From Triatoma infestans (Eukaryota; Arthropoda; Insecta; Hemiptera; Reduviidae): a stretch of 64,000 nucleotides of DNA. The notes beneath the pieces were generated by a model. It was not told the DNA's origin. It worked only from the letters and a program-made list of their open reading frames with translations, and searched no databases. The position numbers were made by a program, and so were the translations under genes. The stretch covers positions 21,299 to 85,298 of the forward strand of contig JAAEAF010000241.1 in assembly GCA_011037195.1 (NCBI GenBank). Reading direction: 5' to 3'. Positions 23,966 to 37,000 of this stretch are shown here, one piece after another; position 1 is the stretch's first letter, and every line of letters starts with the position of its first letter.

Positions 23966-25150
23966 AAAGATTTTAAGTTATTGATTTACAGTTTTTTGAA
24001 AAGTTGTGGTATTTTCAGATTACATATATAAGTTAACTATGACAAGAATGTACTAAATAAAAAAATTCATCATTACTGTGAATAGCGGCAATTTTTGCTT
24101 TGTTAATAAATCGTTTTGTTAAAGGAATAGTAATGTATAAGAGAAAGGTAAAATTTCACAACATCTGTGACTAACCGGAGACATTCCTTGGTCGTCTGCC
24201 AGCCAGTCAGTACTACGTTGTTGTTCGACGTTATCAACCCTCTCTCTCACTCAATCATTACCCTCTCACTTTATCCTTCACTATGTCGGTATAACCGTTC
24301 TAATCTGTCACATAAATACCATCATGTAACATCGACTATCAAGGTCGATTTCAACATAAAATTTCACTGTCTCCAACTGTCAACATTATATAGGTAAAAA
24401 TAATTTTCAAATGTCATTAATACGTATATAGTTTCCGCACCTTTATCATCACTAAATTACTCTATAAGAGGGGTGGAGTTTAATTAGAATAAAACGGAAA
24501 GAGTGTTGGAGGTTTGGTCATCAGTTCCTAATAGTGTTTAATTTAAAACCATTTGAATAGAACTTTATGAATAAAGTGAATCAATTACCAATTGTTACGA
24601 TTGAATAATTTTTTTCTTTTTCATTTGGCGCTCAGTTGGTGGCGCTTACTTGTAATGTTAAACAAGGATATCTGAATTTTAGAAACGAATGTAACAAACA
24701 GAGCGTCTAGCCTAGTAAACAACTCGCTTGTGTGTGTGCCATTTTTTTTGTCATTTGTTATGAACGACATAATCGAATTAAACGGTTGTGCATTTATTAA
24801 ATTAGCGAACCATGTAAATTAGATTAAGTTTCAATTGTTAGTATTATCGTGTTTGATTAATCAACAAGTAAAACACATAAACAGGTAATTGTTGATTAGA
24901 ACTGAATCAAGTAAGTCATTGTTTTATCAATTAGCCATCATACAAGTGAATATCTAATATCTACTCACAGCCCCTACTTGCACATCTTATAAATGAAATT
25001 ATTTACATTTTGTTAATTCCATTTTAAGTAGATAGTAAATAGTAATTGTGAACATACTTTTATTGTGGCTTCAAATTTAACTACCTTTTTGGAGGAAAAT
25101 ATTTCTGCCGATTGCAAATTATAAAGATTAATGAAGATGTTCATAATTTT
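23966..25150. other. No gene recognised
   Basis: Non-repetitive-looking AT-rich sequence. The open frame 24167-24397 ends at a TATAG/GTAAAA site that could be a splice donor, but the peptide is unremarkable and no acceptor was found, so I do not annotate it as an exon. Confidence 0.4.
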
Positions 25151-25157
25151 AGAGGAA

Positions 25158-25265
25158 ACTGCACTGCAACCTGAAAGGTCTAGTGTGCTCCGGAACCCTC
25201 TCAGTACACTGTCGGCTTCCGGATATGTTCTATTGTTCAGACATTACTCCTCATCATCTAACTGG
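25158..25265 (-). mobile_element. 3' fragment of SINE family 1
   Basis: TGCACTGCAACCTGAAAGG, GTGTGCTCCGGAACCCTCTC and CAGTACACTGTCGGCTTCCG match the 3' half of the full copy at 38915-39134. The tRNA-like head is missing. Confidence 0.65.
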
Positions 25266-25399
25266 AAAATCTAATGACACCGTTTCCGGGGTAAAAAGTA
25301 CTCAAAATAAATAAACTTATTCTCAACAGTTTCGTTAACTATCCAATATCTTAGATGTTAGTTGTTAGATGTATAGGGGGAAGGTTTTTTATATTCAAA

Positions 25400-25602
25400 G
25401 TGCTTCAACATCTATGGTTATTGACGCCCGAAGCGTTCTCAGTAGACTACTGGCCCCCGGACAGTGCTCTTTCGTTACAATACTGTCCATCACCGAACAG
25501 TTTATGGTAGAGGCTTCTAGGAAGAAAAATCTATGGGTAGCACTGGACTTGAAACCCAGACCTCTGCGTGGGAGAGCGGCACGTTACCACTGAGCAATGT
25601 TA
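25400..25602 (-). mobile_element. tRNA-derived SINE, family 1
   Basis: Read on the minus strand it starts with a tRNA-like head (GCTCAGTGGTAACGTGCC box A, GGGTTTCAAGTCC box B). It continues with TGCTACCCATAG, CTAGAAGCCTCTACC and CTGTCCGGGGGCCAG, and ends near TCAATAACCATAGATGTTGA. The same order appears in the copies at 27216 and 38915. Confidence 0.8.
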
Positions 25603-25826
25603 TGAAGACACTTCTACTGCCACTAATCCACTAGCCTATTAATACTCACCATCTTGGACATGATAGTATTAAAAAAATATTATAAAATTTAAATTAGGTA
25701 ATTACTGAACAGACATCAACAATCTCCAAACTTTTAATTATAACGTCACCACTTCCTACCCGCCTGACATTGGTTTTAACCAATTTCTTCTCCTATCTCG
25801 CAGTTCTGATATCTCATCATCCATCT

Positions 25827-25936
25827 CTATATGTACATAAGAGTATATATACGTATATATCAGAGATATTTTCTGTGATCCCTATATGTACATAAGAGTA
25901 TATATACGTATATATCAGAGATATTTTCTGTGATAG
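25827..25936. repeat. Perfect or near-perfect 55-bp tandem duplication
   Basis: The segment starting CTATATGTACATAAGAG and ending AGATATTTTCTGTGATC is repeated directly at 25882. It includes the first bases of the family B left end, so the duplication spans the element boundary. Confidence 0.85.
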
Positions 25937-26165
25937 CCTGCTTCTTCTTTTTGTGGTCATCGACCGCTGTCGGGCGTTCGTCCATCATAAGGATATTTTC
26001 TCAAAATAGTGTGATAATACAGACTTGCAAATTCAGATTGTATAAACTGAATTTGCTCTGTGTAAGTCTGAGTTAACACATTGTTGACAAAACATCCTTG
26101 ACGATGGGCGAACCAGGCTATCACGGAAAATATCTCTGATGCTTTCCAGCTCTGCGGAACCAACC
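25910..26165. mobile_element. Family B palindromic foldback element
   Basis: The left arm is CAGAGATATTTTCTGTGATA to GTGTGATAATACAGACTTGC. The right arm is the inverse, to ATCACGGAAAATATCTCTGA and CCAGCTCTGCGGAACCAACC. The centre is near 26040 (TATAAACTGAATTTGCTC). The right arm lacks a short GGTCGATGACCACAAAAAG segment present on the left. Confidence 0.8.
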
Positions 26166-27073
26166 ACTACATAATATATATATTTGTTATTTCTGATCTA
26201 AGTTTAATAATGTATTGACATTATTGCAAAGGGGCCAATAAGAGGCCTTCTATTAAATATAAATTTATGCAGTTCTCTTATGTACTCTTAAAAAAAAATT
26301 CCACGCAGAATGATTGCAACAAAGTCAAGCGTTCTTGAAAGATGTACGTACCATAATAATTAGAATATTCATCATTCCAATACTTCCGTTAATTATATGG
26401 TATAATCTAAAATTATAGGATATTAAGAAGTTTCTAACAATAAAATAAACGTTTCTTTTATTTGTAAGCAACAACGCTTCTTTGGCGCTTTAATTATTTC
26501 AATTATTAAAATAAAATAAAATTAAAAAGGAAAGTAATTATTATATGCATCGTTTGTTATTGTATTGAATGGTAGGGAACATGAAATTATGCTAATGCAG
26601 TCATACATTTGATTGTTTGAAATTTAGACCCTTCATTAACAGATTCCAAAGAAAGTGATTCTTTTTTATTTTTTTTATTATTTACTGACGGAGTACAGTC
26701 ATTCCCAAAAATCCCATATTACCATATTCTTTAAACAACCCCCTAAAGGTATGAGATAATATTAGTGCATGAGATGTTCTGTATGTTGCAGTAAGTGTGT
26801 TATTAAGGAGCTAACAACTCTACAATATATTGTAAGAGGCCATGGTAGTATTTCTTGCCAGTCAGCGCTTCCAGATAATAAGTAACCAGCTGGCTTTAGT
26901 TCTGCCACTAAAAATTCTCCCATATATAGGCGTGGAAGGAAGAATTGGTGGTATGCTATAATACAATGAAGGATAAATTACTTCCATTATAAAAAAAAAG
27001 GCTTCTTTGAATTATAAGATGAATGGAATGTGAACGATATAGGATGAATGAAAGACGATTCTTTACTTTCTGG

Positions 27074-27110
<37 letters not shown>

Positions 27111-27215
27111 GTTGCTACTGAAATATGTATAAAAAGTAAACGATCGAATGCTAGATTTACAGAAATGGTATTTTTTATGAAATGGTATACAATTTTTATA
27201 GAATCTACCCTCTAC
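26166..27215. other. No gene recognised; TA microsatellite
   Basis: AT-rich sequence with a (TA)n run near 27078-27108. No repeat shared with other parts of the window was noticed here. Confidence 0.5.
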
Positions 27216-27440
27216 GAAGGATGTGATTAGCTCAATGGTAGAGCGGTCAAGTTACACGCAGAGGACCCTGGTTCGAGTCCGTTGCTACCCTTAGATTTTC
27301 TCTTTCTAAGATCCTCTACAACTAACGATTCGATGGTGGGTAGTGTGGTTTTTAACGAAAGAACATTGTCCGGAGACTGGCAGTGTGCCTGAGAAGGCTT
27401 CGGGCGCCAATGACCTCAGATGTCAACATGCATTAACTAT
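27216..27440 (+). mobile_element. tRNA-derived SINE, family 1 (best copy)
   Basis: A clear tRNA-like head at about 27222-27295: box A TTAGCTCAATGGTAGAGC and box B GGTTCGAGTCC. The body holds CTAAGATCCTCTACAAC, ATTGTCCGGAGACTGGCAGT and GCGCCAATGACCTCAGATGT. The head lacks a proper paired acceptor stem and continues into the SINE body, so it is not a free tRNA gene. It would be transcribed by RNA polymerase III and mobilised by a LINE. Confidence 0.85.
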
Positions 27441-27649
27441 TTAGTGGTGATCATTTGAATCTTATATAAAAATCTCTCAAACTTTAGAAAATCATAATTA
27501 ATGAAAACGATTAATAGATACAAGGAATCCATTATGCGCACCCAAAAAGATAAGAAAGGCCCCCTGTTTTCAGAGTATATCCCATATACTCCTGTAGCTT
27601 TAATTGCGAATATCAAGGTGGCCTCTTAAACTGAAGTTGGCATAGATTT

Positions 27650-27823
27650 NNNNNNNNNNNNNNNNNNNNNNNNNNNNNNNNNNNNNNNNNNNNNNNNNNN
27701 NNNNNNNNNNNNNNNNNNNNNNNNNNNNNNNNNNNNNNNNNNNNNNNNNNNNNNNNNNNNNNNNNNNNNNNNNNNNNNNNNNNNNNNNNNNNNNNNNNNN
27801 NNNNNNNNNNNNNNNNNNNNNNN
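27650..27823. other. Assembly gap (174 N)
   Basis: Run of N. Open frames that cross it are meaningless. The 100 bp after the gap are GC-richer (ACCACTTCGACCC side, CCTTTGCTCTCTTAGGCC) and could be a LINE tail, but too little is present to say. Confidence 0.99.
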
Positions 27824-28499
27824 ACTTCGACCCACCATCTGCTCCTGTAATCCGTCCCTCCACTGCTGCCTGAGCCGTCTTCTTCTCCTTTGCTCTCTTA
27901 GGCCACATCATTGGGCTCGTCCTCTTGGTTTCATAATCTACATTAAATATTCTATTAAACTCTCAAGTTTGTGAAAGAGGAATCCCAGAACTCATGGGAA
28001 AGATATTCTCGCTCTTATACATAAACCAAGTATACTTTTTAACAAGCCTATTTGAAAAGTTTCAGGCTTTCCTAAAAATCAACAGTAAAGCCAATGTTGA
28101 CTTAAAAATGATAAAGTCGGGAGACCTAACAAAACTGCACGTCACATAACATCAAGCCTTACAGATTTTGGGACTATGTAAATATTATCTAAGAAATACC
28201 ATTTCCAAACGATTTTACAGAATAATATTATTGAAGATTCTCTTATAAACTAAGCACTTTATATTAATCCACTTAGACTGAATTGGGTTCGCTATAATTA
28301 ATGAGCATTATTTGCCATGTATGCCTTCTGAGATAAACTTGATTGTCCTTCAAGCATGGAGGAGTGATAATGCCACTTACTTCTATTAAATCTCACGTAT
28401 CAACCTGAATTATTACCATGGAACCATGGTAACCATGGAATAAATAAATAAACTCAAATCTTTTAGTTTAATCCAAAATTTTATGCCAAATACAGAGAC

Positions 28500-28957
28500 A
28501 AAGGTATTTGTGATGGGTGCAAGAAACTTGAAATAATATTAAATTATAAAAAAAATCAGAAATGTGACATTCCCTTGCAAAAGGGCAGCCAGGTATACAA
28601 GTCCAGTTACTGGTACGGTTCAAGAACAATTATGGCATTGTACTACCCCTTCTCCTCACAGAGGAGGAATTGAAGAAACAAAGAGAAGAGATATTTTAAA
28701 GACAGACTTGTGCTAGAAATCAAGGTGAAAAGCATCAGAGCTAAACCAGTATCAAGTTATAAGAATTTATTATAAGATTTTATTGTGATTTTCAAAGTAC
28801 TTAATTTCTCTTAGAGAATATATTTAATTTACTCTACCAGTGTGTTCTTAATTATTCTTAATACTTCTATCTTTTCCTTAAACATACTTACAAGCCCTAA
28901 TACAAAACCGCTCGTGCTACTTACTACAAACACACAACAACACACCATCACATTACA
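28500..28957. mobile_element. Family H element, partial copy 1
   Basis: It shares with the complete element at 32070-33029 the string ATGTGACATTCCCTTGCAAA, GGCATTGTACTACCCCTTC, CTTAATTTCTCTTAGAGAAT and the right TIR ending CACACCATCACATTACA. The left half is missing. No open frame with a family motif. Confidence 0.7.
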
Positions 28958-29420
28958 CATTTGAAATGTTTTTGGTGTGATGTGTTGTTGTAGTTTGTAG
29001 TGGCTTGAGCGGTTTAGTAAAAGGGCTTGTGTTTGTAAGTTTTAAGAGAGAGAAGTAATAAGAATAATTTAGAAAACACTGGTAGATAAATTAAATATAT
29101 TATCTTTCAAGATATTTAAATATTTTACAATATCAAAACTATTATGCTTAATAGATAATTTGTTAATCTAGAATAAGTATTAATATCTATCACTGGCATG
29201 AGCTTAAGAGAACGATTCCTGAAGCAAGTGTTCTGGCTTTGAAAGCAGAATGCAGACTGTCTTGAAGGAATGCCCTCTCTAATGGGGGATTTTCTCTTAC
29301 AAAACAGTTGGCCAAGTGGCATTGTTATTTTCCTAACGGGTTCTTGCGCCTTTGTCTCCCCTAATAGCAATGACCTTAAATTACGGTACCTGCCTCTTTT
29401 CACTGCACTAAGATACATTT
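28958..29420. mobile_element. Family H element, partial copy 2
   Basis: It begins with the left TIR (GGTGTGATGTGTTGTTGTAG, then AAAAGGGCTTGTGTTTG) and continues with GAACGATTCCTGAAGCAAG, CAGTTGGCCAAGTGGCATTG and TAGCAATGACC, as in the complete copy. The right half is missing. Because it follows copy 1 immediately, the two TIRs form an inverted repeat centred near 28966. Confidence 0.7.
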
Positions 29421-29853
29421 AAAAAATTAATAAAATTTTATTTTTCAAACTATAATATATTCTAAACTATTTTTCAAAATTATTATTTTATTTCATTTCT
29501 TTCTTCCACTACACATTACGATAGCTGAAAAATTAGAAGTGCGGAAAGACAAGCTTGAATCCGGCGGGTTCGAACCAAGATTTGGGAAGAACTATGTAAG
29601 ATTTCAGGTCTTCATTTGATTAGAGCATTATAAATTACATTTCTTATATTAATATACATCACCCATGAAATAAAGTATATTTGTTATCCTCCTGCGTTCA
29701 CGATCTGTAGCTAGATAAGAAACATTACTTTCAATAAAAAAAAAAAAAAAAAATTATAATGACTAACATACTTTTAATTATTAGGAATTTTCCTCCTACA
29801 AAAAATCATTTTCTTTAGGAAATTGACTATATACTAGAGATAAACTAAATATC
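29421..29853. other. No gene recognised
   Basis: AT-rich; contains a long A run near 29736-29752. Nothing supportable. Confidence 0.5.
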
Positions 29854-29861
29854 ATCTAGTG

Positions 29862-31007
29862 CAGGGATGAGCAAACGCGGCCCGTTAAACATGTTTATGC
29901 GGCCCCCCAAGCATTTCTAAAATTGAATGTACTTTATCGACTTTCTCCCATCAATATATTGTTATAAAATTAATTATAATAAAATGGTAGTACATACTAA
30001 ACCGAAACAATTTTTTGTGACGAGTTACTCACTTGTCGGCGACTTGTTTAAACATGCAATACGAACGCGCCGCGTCTGTGCTTGTTTGTGTTTGCTTCTG
30101 TCACACAATCAGTCAGACTGGTAAGCTGTTAACTAGCAATTTTAGCAATTCTTGTGTTTCTTGAAAGGCGTGAGTGCAATATTATTGTCAAAAAAGTAAT
30201 ATTAGATTCTTCATTACTTTGGGTGGTTATGAAATGAACCTTTTTTTCAGCCAAAATTCTTATATTTATTTTTTCATTCAAATATTACAATGTTTGAAAA
30301 CTTACTACTTGTCAAAAATACGCACAATATATAGACATTTTAATCAACGAATTTCAATTACGATTCCAAATGTTCAAAGCTGAGAAGACAGCGGTTTTCA
30401 TGAAAATGTTTTCCTCGCCATTTAATATCGATGTGGATAAAGTTCCCGAAGACTTTCAAATGGAAGTGCTTGACATGCAGAACAATACCGATTTAAAAAA
30501 TGTATTCTTCTCAGTAAACATCAAAATTTTTTATAAATCTTATGTGAGCCCTGAGAAATTTCCACTTTTGACGAAAAATGCAAAGCAAATACTTCCTCTG
30601 TTCGGAAGTACGTATGTTTGCGAACAATTATTTTCAACCATGAAATTAATAAAAAATGACCACCGATCAAGACTGAGTGATGCACGATTAGAAAGCTGCT
30701 AACGTGTAGCTACCTCATCAATTCCGGCTGATATTGATCAGCTTGTATCGAAAAAAACATTGCCAAATTTCTCATTAAAAATTTCAAGTAAATTCGTTCT
30801 TCTGTTTTTTTCTTGTTTGTTTTCATTTTTGCATTAAAATCTGTATATGAAATCTTTACTTTTTTTTAAACTTTATATTTTTTTTATTCTAATGCTTATT
30901 ATAAATAAAGTTTTGTAAATTATTAATAAGTGTTACTTTATGTGCGGCCCGCCAAAAAATTTTAAAATTTAAATTGGCCTGTTGATTAAAAAGGTTGCTC
31001 ACCCCTG
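29862..31007 (+). mobile_element. Internally deleted hAT transposon with perfect target duplication
   Basis: The element is 1146 bp. The left end CAGGGATGAGCAAACGCGGC and right end, reverse-complemented as CAGGGGTGAGCAACCTTTTT, are hAT-type TIRs. The octamer ATCTAGTG is duplicated exactly at 29854-29861 and 31008-31015. Only the C-terminal part of the transposase remains. GCGGCCC tracts lie near both ends. Confidence 0.92.
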
Positions 31008-34000
31008 ATCTAGTGATCCTATTACATTTGTCATCATCCCTTATCTTCGTACTTCTTGGCATTCCATTGACCGTGCGACTTCCACGGAAATGAAGGTCAA
31101 TAAATGTACAGCCATCAATGAGTTCTCTATTGGTGATTTTTGCCATACTATTAACTTGTAATGGGAGCTCATTATATTACAACATTTATAAAATTCAAAA
31201 AATACTACTACAGAAAAAAAAAAATAAAATAAAATAGAAAGATTGTACTTTGTTGAAATCCTTACGGTAAATTCATGTTCAAGCAAAGTAGGAATTTAAA
31301 TTTTTCTTAGAAGGTACTCACACAAAAACTATACCTTCCGTTACTATTTTTTTTTATTAAGATCTGGTTTGCATGTATTCTAGTTAATCGTATTCTTCTG
31401 CACCTAACAGTGCTCTGGCCTGACGTAGCGGGGGAGGTCATAACAACAACTACTATAGGATAGTAGACAGCGACCCTAACATTCCAGTATAGGCTTTTTG
31501 CCCTATCTTGTTCACATCTGGAGGACTGCCCGTTATGTGGAATATTCGAACCATCTTCTAACATTGCACCGTTTGTAAATCCATTTAAAATAGCTAACAA
31601 TCTCTCTCTATCTCGGTTAGAGGGAATTGCCATTCTAACTTTGTTACACTACACTTATGAATGGTAATTTATATTATAAAAACATTATTGAACTACGTAG
31701 CTGGTGCAAATATAAAGTTTGTGTCGGGATAAATAGGTTAACTATCTCTTTATGTAAATTTATAACAATCATCATTATGATATTACATATATTGTTCTTA
31801 ATTTAAACTGCAACAGCTCTCTTGCTGTAGCTAAGAAGCGTTAAACTTCTGCAACTGCAAATATCCAATGTTACAGTGTAGGAGATACGATATTACAAAT
31901 ATTAACTTTCTTATTATTAAACTTGGGTGTGATTTGTGGCTATCTTTTTTTTTATCAAGACTTATCATGGCAAAAATTTAATACTTCAGAATTACTTTGA
32001 AACAAAGGACCATTTAGAGCTTTCCTACAGATTCAAAAGATAGAAACTAAGAGATATTTTCCATGAGAGTGTAATGTAATGGTGTGATGTGTATTTTTGT
32101 AGTAGCGTGTAGCACGAGCGGTATTGTATAATAAAGGGCTTGTAAGTATGTTTGAGGAAAAGATAGAAGTATTAAGAATAATTAAGAAATCACCACTGTT
32201 AACAATTAAATATATTCTGTTAAAATAATAACTACAACTTATTTGATATTATAAACTTATTTAATATATTGTGAAACTGGCACGGATACTAAGAGAGCGA
32301 TTCCTGAAGTGTTCTGGCTTTGGAAGCAGAATTGCGACTGTTTGAAGACTTCGTTGTTTGAAGGCAGAGTACAGACTGTTCGAAGGAATGCTCTCTAACA
32401 AAGCAGTTGGCCAAGTCGCATTGTATTAAATTTTGTGCCTTTGTTTCCCTACTAGCAATGACCCCGATTTACAGTACCTGGCTCTAAAATACACTCTTTT
32501 TGAAGGTAAATTTACTATTTAATATATTTTACAAAACTATTTATTTTCATTGCTTTCTTCCACTAAATTTAATGTGATGGATGCAAGAAACTTAGAAATA
32601 TATTAATTCATAAATAAATCAAAAATATCTAGATATGTGACATTCCCTTGCAAAAGGACAAGCCAGGTATATGGAAACAGTTACTGGAAAAATTTAAGAA
32701 CAATTATGGCATTGTACTACCCCTTCTCCTCACAGGGGAGGCACTAAACGGACAAAGAGAAAGATTCTTTGCAAGACAGACTTGTTCAAAATATCAAGGT
32801 GTAAACATCAGAGCTATACAGTATTACGTTATAAGAAATTATTATAAGCTATTGTGATAATCTAAAGTAACTTAATTTCTCTTAGAGAATATATCTTTTT
32901 AAAAACAGTGTGATTTCTTGTTTATTACTAATACTTCATTCTCTCTCTTAAACTTACATACTTACAAGCCTTTTTCTACAACACCGCTCGTGCTACTACG
33001 AATACACATCATCACACCATCACATTACAATAGCCTAGACAGTGTGATAACATAGATTAGCGCAGAGCAAATTTAGTTGGTACACTAGTCTTTAAATGTT
33101 TTTGTTAGGGCCTAACTAGGTTAAGAGGGGTGAGGGTACCTGTTTCGGTCTTTAAAGGGGCATATTGTTTTCTTTAAAAATGGAAACATCCAACACGTGG
33201 GGATGTGTAACTTAAACTACGTTTTTTGAAGGAGATTTACTTTATAATTAATTATCCATACTATCTTACTATTATATTTTTTTGTTTATTTATAACAGCG
33301 TCAAATAACAGCAATGGGCTACTGTGAACTAGTTACTAACAAGAAATGATAAAATATGAGCTGAATGATCGTAGGATAGTATAGAATAATGAATATTTTA
33401 TCATTTCTTGTCAGTAACTATTTCACAGTAGCCACAGTATTTTGCGCTGTTATAAATAATGAATATGATAGTAAGATAGTATGGATAATTAATTATAAAA
33501 CAAAAAACGTAGTTCGAGTTACACATCCCACTAGTTGGATGTTTTCATTTTTAAAGGGTACAATATGCCTCATTAAAGACCGAAACAGGTGTTTTTTTCC
33601 CATTCAGGTACCAAAACCCCTCTTAACCTAGTTAGGCCGTAACAAAAATATTTAAAGGCCAGTGTGGATCTAAATTTGCTCTGTGCTAACCTATGTTATC
33701 ACATTGACAAAAAGCTTCCTGATGATGGGCAAACGCCCGAAACCGATCGATGACCACAAAAAGAAGCAGGCAATCACGAAAAATACCTCTGATGCTTTCC
33801 AGCTCTGCGGAACCAACACCAACCATAACAACTAATATCAATAAGCTTTTCCAGTTGGCCAAGCAACAGACAAAAGCACTCCCGCAAATAAAAGACACAG
33901 CTGCGTTGCTATAGTGGAATCTTTAAAGACTTGTGGAACTTAACCATTCATACACTGCAATAAATTCGACTAATCATGATTATTGCCATATTATTTTAAA

Positions 34001-37000
34001 TTATATTAATGCCCATAATTATTTTGATTTCTTATTTACTTCAGGACAACCTCGTCAAGACCCCACAAGTGATAACAATTTTCCTTAACAATGTCTATAA
34101 CGCCCGAGACATCTATAAAGTAATGATGAGACAACGAAGGACATATTTTCATAAAAGAGAGCAGAAAGAATTTTTGCACGATGTCATTTCCAAATTTATT
34201 ACTAATAAGAATCAATTATTTAGAATTGAAACGCATTGAGCCATAACATGTTAATATTTCCTTAAAAATGTGTAATTACTAAACAATACAACTTTGTTTA
34301 GAAGTGCATGATATTTCATTGACCTATACCATACATTAATTATTAGTGAAAAATAATAGTAACATTATTAACAGTAAATTAAAGGTGAAATTTTGAAATT
34401 ATATGAATTATTAATGAAGTTTTAGAAAGCATATTAAATAAAAAAAAAAGATTGTTTCAAAACGAAGTACCCAGCAATATGAGCCCAGCCATGTATCAAT
34501 TAGGTGTTCATTGTGGTCCCGTGTGGACATCATTCAAAACCATTCGACAAAACAATGAGCAATTATATATGACTTATGTTGTGTAACTCACGCAGGAAAG
34601 AATAAATCAACTACTCGTAAATTGATGCCCACATTTTGGCAGGTTAGAAAGCTGGTGGTGTGGTTGTATACTGCTGCCACGTAAGGGGGCCTGAGACAAG
34701 TTCTCTGTCTGCACAACACAAACACACACACACACACACATCCATGTTCCCTTATGGTGGTTATAACAAGGGATGGATAATAGAATGGTAAGATTGTCTG
34801 GATGCGCCTCTATTGGAGAGTAAACAAGAATGCGGATAATAGTTTCGCCTTGGCATTTATGTGTTACCTGGCATTGTAGGCGGTTTCGTTCGGACTCCTT
34901 TCATAATCTGGCTATTGTCTTTCATAATTGCTTATTATACATATGTATTTTTTTTGCTCGTTATAAAATGTCACATTTGGATTTGCATGAAGATGGTTTT
35001 GAATGAGTTGAAAACAAAGATAATTATGAACAATGGGGGCGTTTCCTTTTATAATATAAAACTGTGTATCAGTTTCCAACCTGGAAGTATCAGAAACCTT
35101 AACGATGACAATAACTTACCAAATAAATATATATAAAAAACAACTTGATTTAATGCTTAAATCCCTTCTGATTAGCAGATTGATATAGACACCATTTAGA
35201 TTCAGATTTGAATTATTTAAAAGGATTACAATACATTAACTTCGGTCACATTTGGATATGTCCACTTTAAATATAACGACTCCGAAGTTTAACTTACGTT
35301 TTTAAACTTTGGCTGTAATTGATCAGGTTCTATTAGGTTATGAATATAAATAATAATTTCAAGCTTGGACAACACAATTACTTCTGTACTAATGATGAGA
35401 AAATATATTGGAAATAGTAGCAGGAAATACGGATTGAACGATGAAAATGAATTCACATGAATTGCCCCATTTATAGTATATCCTGAGTAAGGAGAAAAGA
35501 GTAGAGTAGGGTAGATTGTCTGACCGGAGAGCATGATTGACGGTAGCGTGATGAATCTTTACTATACTGATGATATCGTTGACTGATGTGAGTTGCTTGA
35601 AGAGCGATTTGATTTGTTAGAAGTTTTGCTTGTTCTCACGGTAGGTTAGCTAGTGTGTGTCCATAGTCGATACTCAGATCGTCGACTTTCTATTGAATTT
35701 CTCCTACCGCTACAGACAGCTCTAGGTGGGAGATTCACTGTCATAGTTGAATCTCATTCGCCAATGCATTGCAGTGATCATAATAGGGGAGGTAATGCTT
35801 AATTGACTAATGCTAGGGGATTCGATGATGGTTCCGTGACGCGGCTGCTATTGCAACTACTGAGTACTACTTACTTCTATGTGGCCTAATTTTATAGTGT
35901 TGATTGGTTCCAGTAAATTGCCTAAGAAATCATTTCTTACTTTTTCCATTCCGACCGAATCTTTCTATTCATTGCTCATGAATTTGTAATGTAAGTAGGA
36001 ATGATGATTGTCAAACGTGAATTAGTAAACACACATTGTTAAAACTTTACTCAAAATATTATATTTTATGATAGAAGAGAATTGTGAGTTAATTATAAAA
36101 TGTGCTATAATTAGACATTCATTTTATTTCAAAATTTGTTATATACTTATGTATGTATGTATGTATTGGAGTCCAGTTCTAGCACCTCTAAACACCGCCA
36201 TCAACATCAAACACAAAAGCAAATATGTACTAATGATGATTAGTCAAATATGTCAAATAAGTCCATCTACGTAGTTCATACTTTATGTAGTTCATACCAT
36301 TCCGAATTCATTGAAATTTGATATATTTCTTTCTTTTTTATGCCACTACAACGCGCTTGCGAGGATCATGGCCTCCGTCAACAAACTTCGCCATCCGTCT
36401 CTATCTTGCGCTGTCGTTCTCCAGTTACGCACTCCAAGCAGGATTCATGCATCCTCATTGATATCATCCAACCAACGCAATTTTGTCCTTCCTTACCTGC
36501 GTGTTGCATAAACACATTCATCTACGAAATGAAATTTGATTTTTACTTAGATTTAGTAGTTGGCATTAAAAGAAATAATAGCCATTATAATCTATAGAAA
36601 AAAACTCATCTGGACCACTTAGATTAAGATTTAAATTATTTAAAAGGATTACAATACATTAATTTCGGTCACATTTGGATATGTCCAGTTTAAATATAAC
36701 GACTCTTTAACTTAAGTTTTTAAACTTTGGCTGTTATTGGACAGGTTCTATTAGGTTATGAATAAAAATAAATTATTTCAAGCTTCGACAACACAATTAT
36801 TTCTATACTAATGATGAGAAAAATATTGGAAATAGTAACAGAAAATACTGATTGAACGATGAAAATGAATACACATAAACTGTTTTATATTTTATCGTTT
36901 CACGGAGTAAGGAAACCTTCTCTTAATTCCCTCAAACGTTGTCTAATGTCTAGCGACCTTAAAATTGAATTTTTTTTTTTAAATTCACTCGGAGGACCCA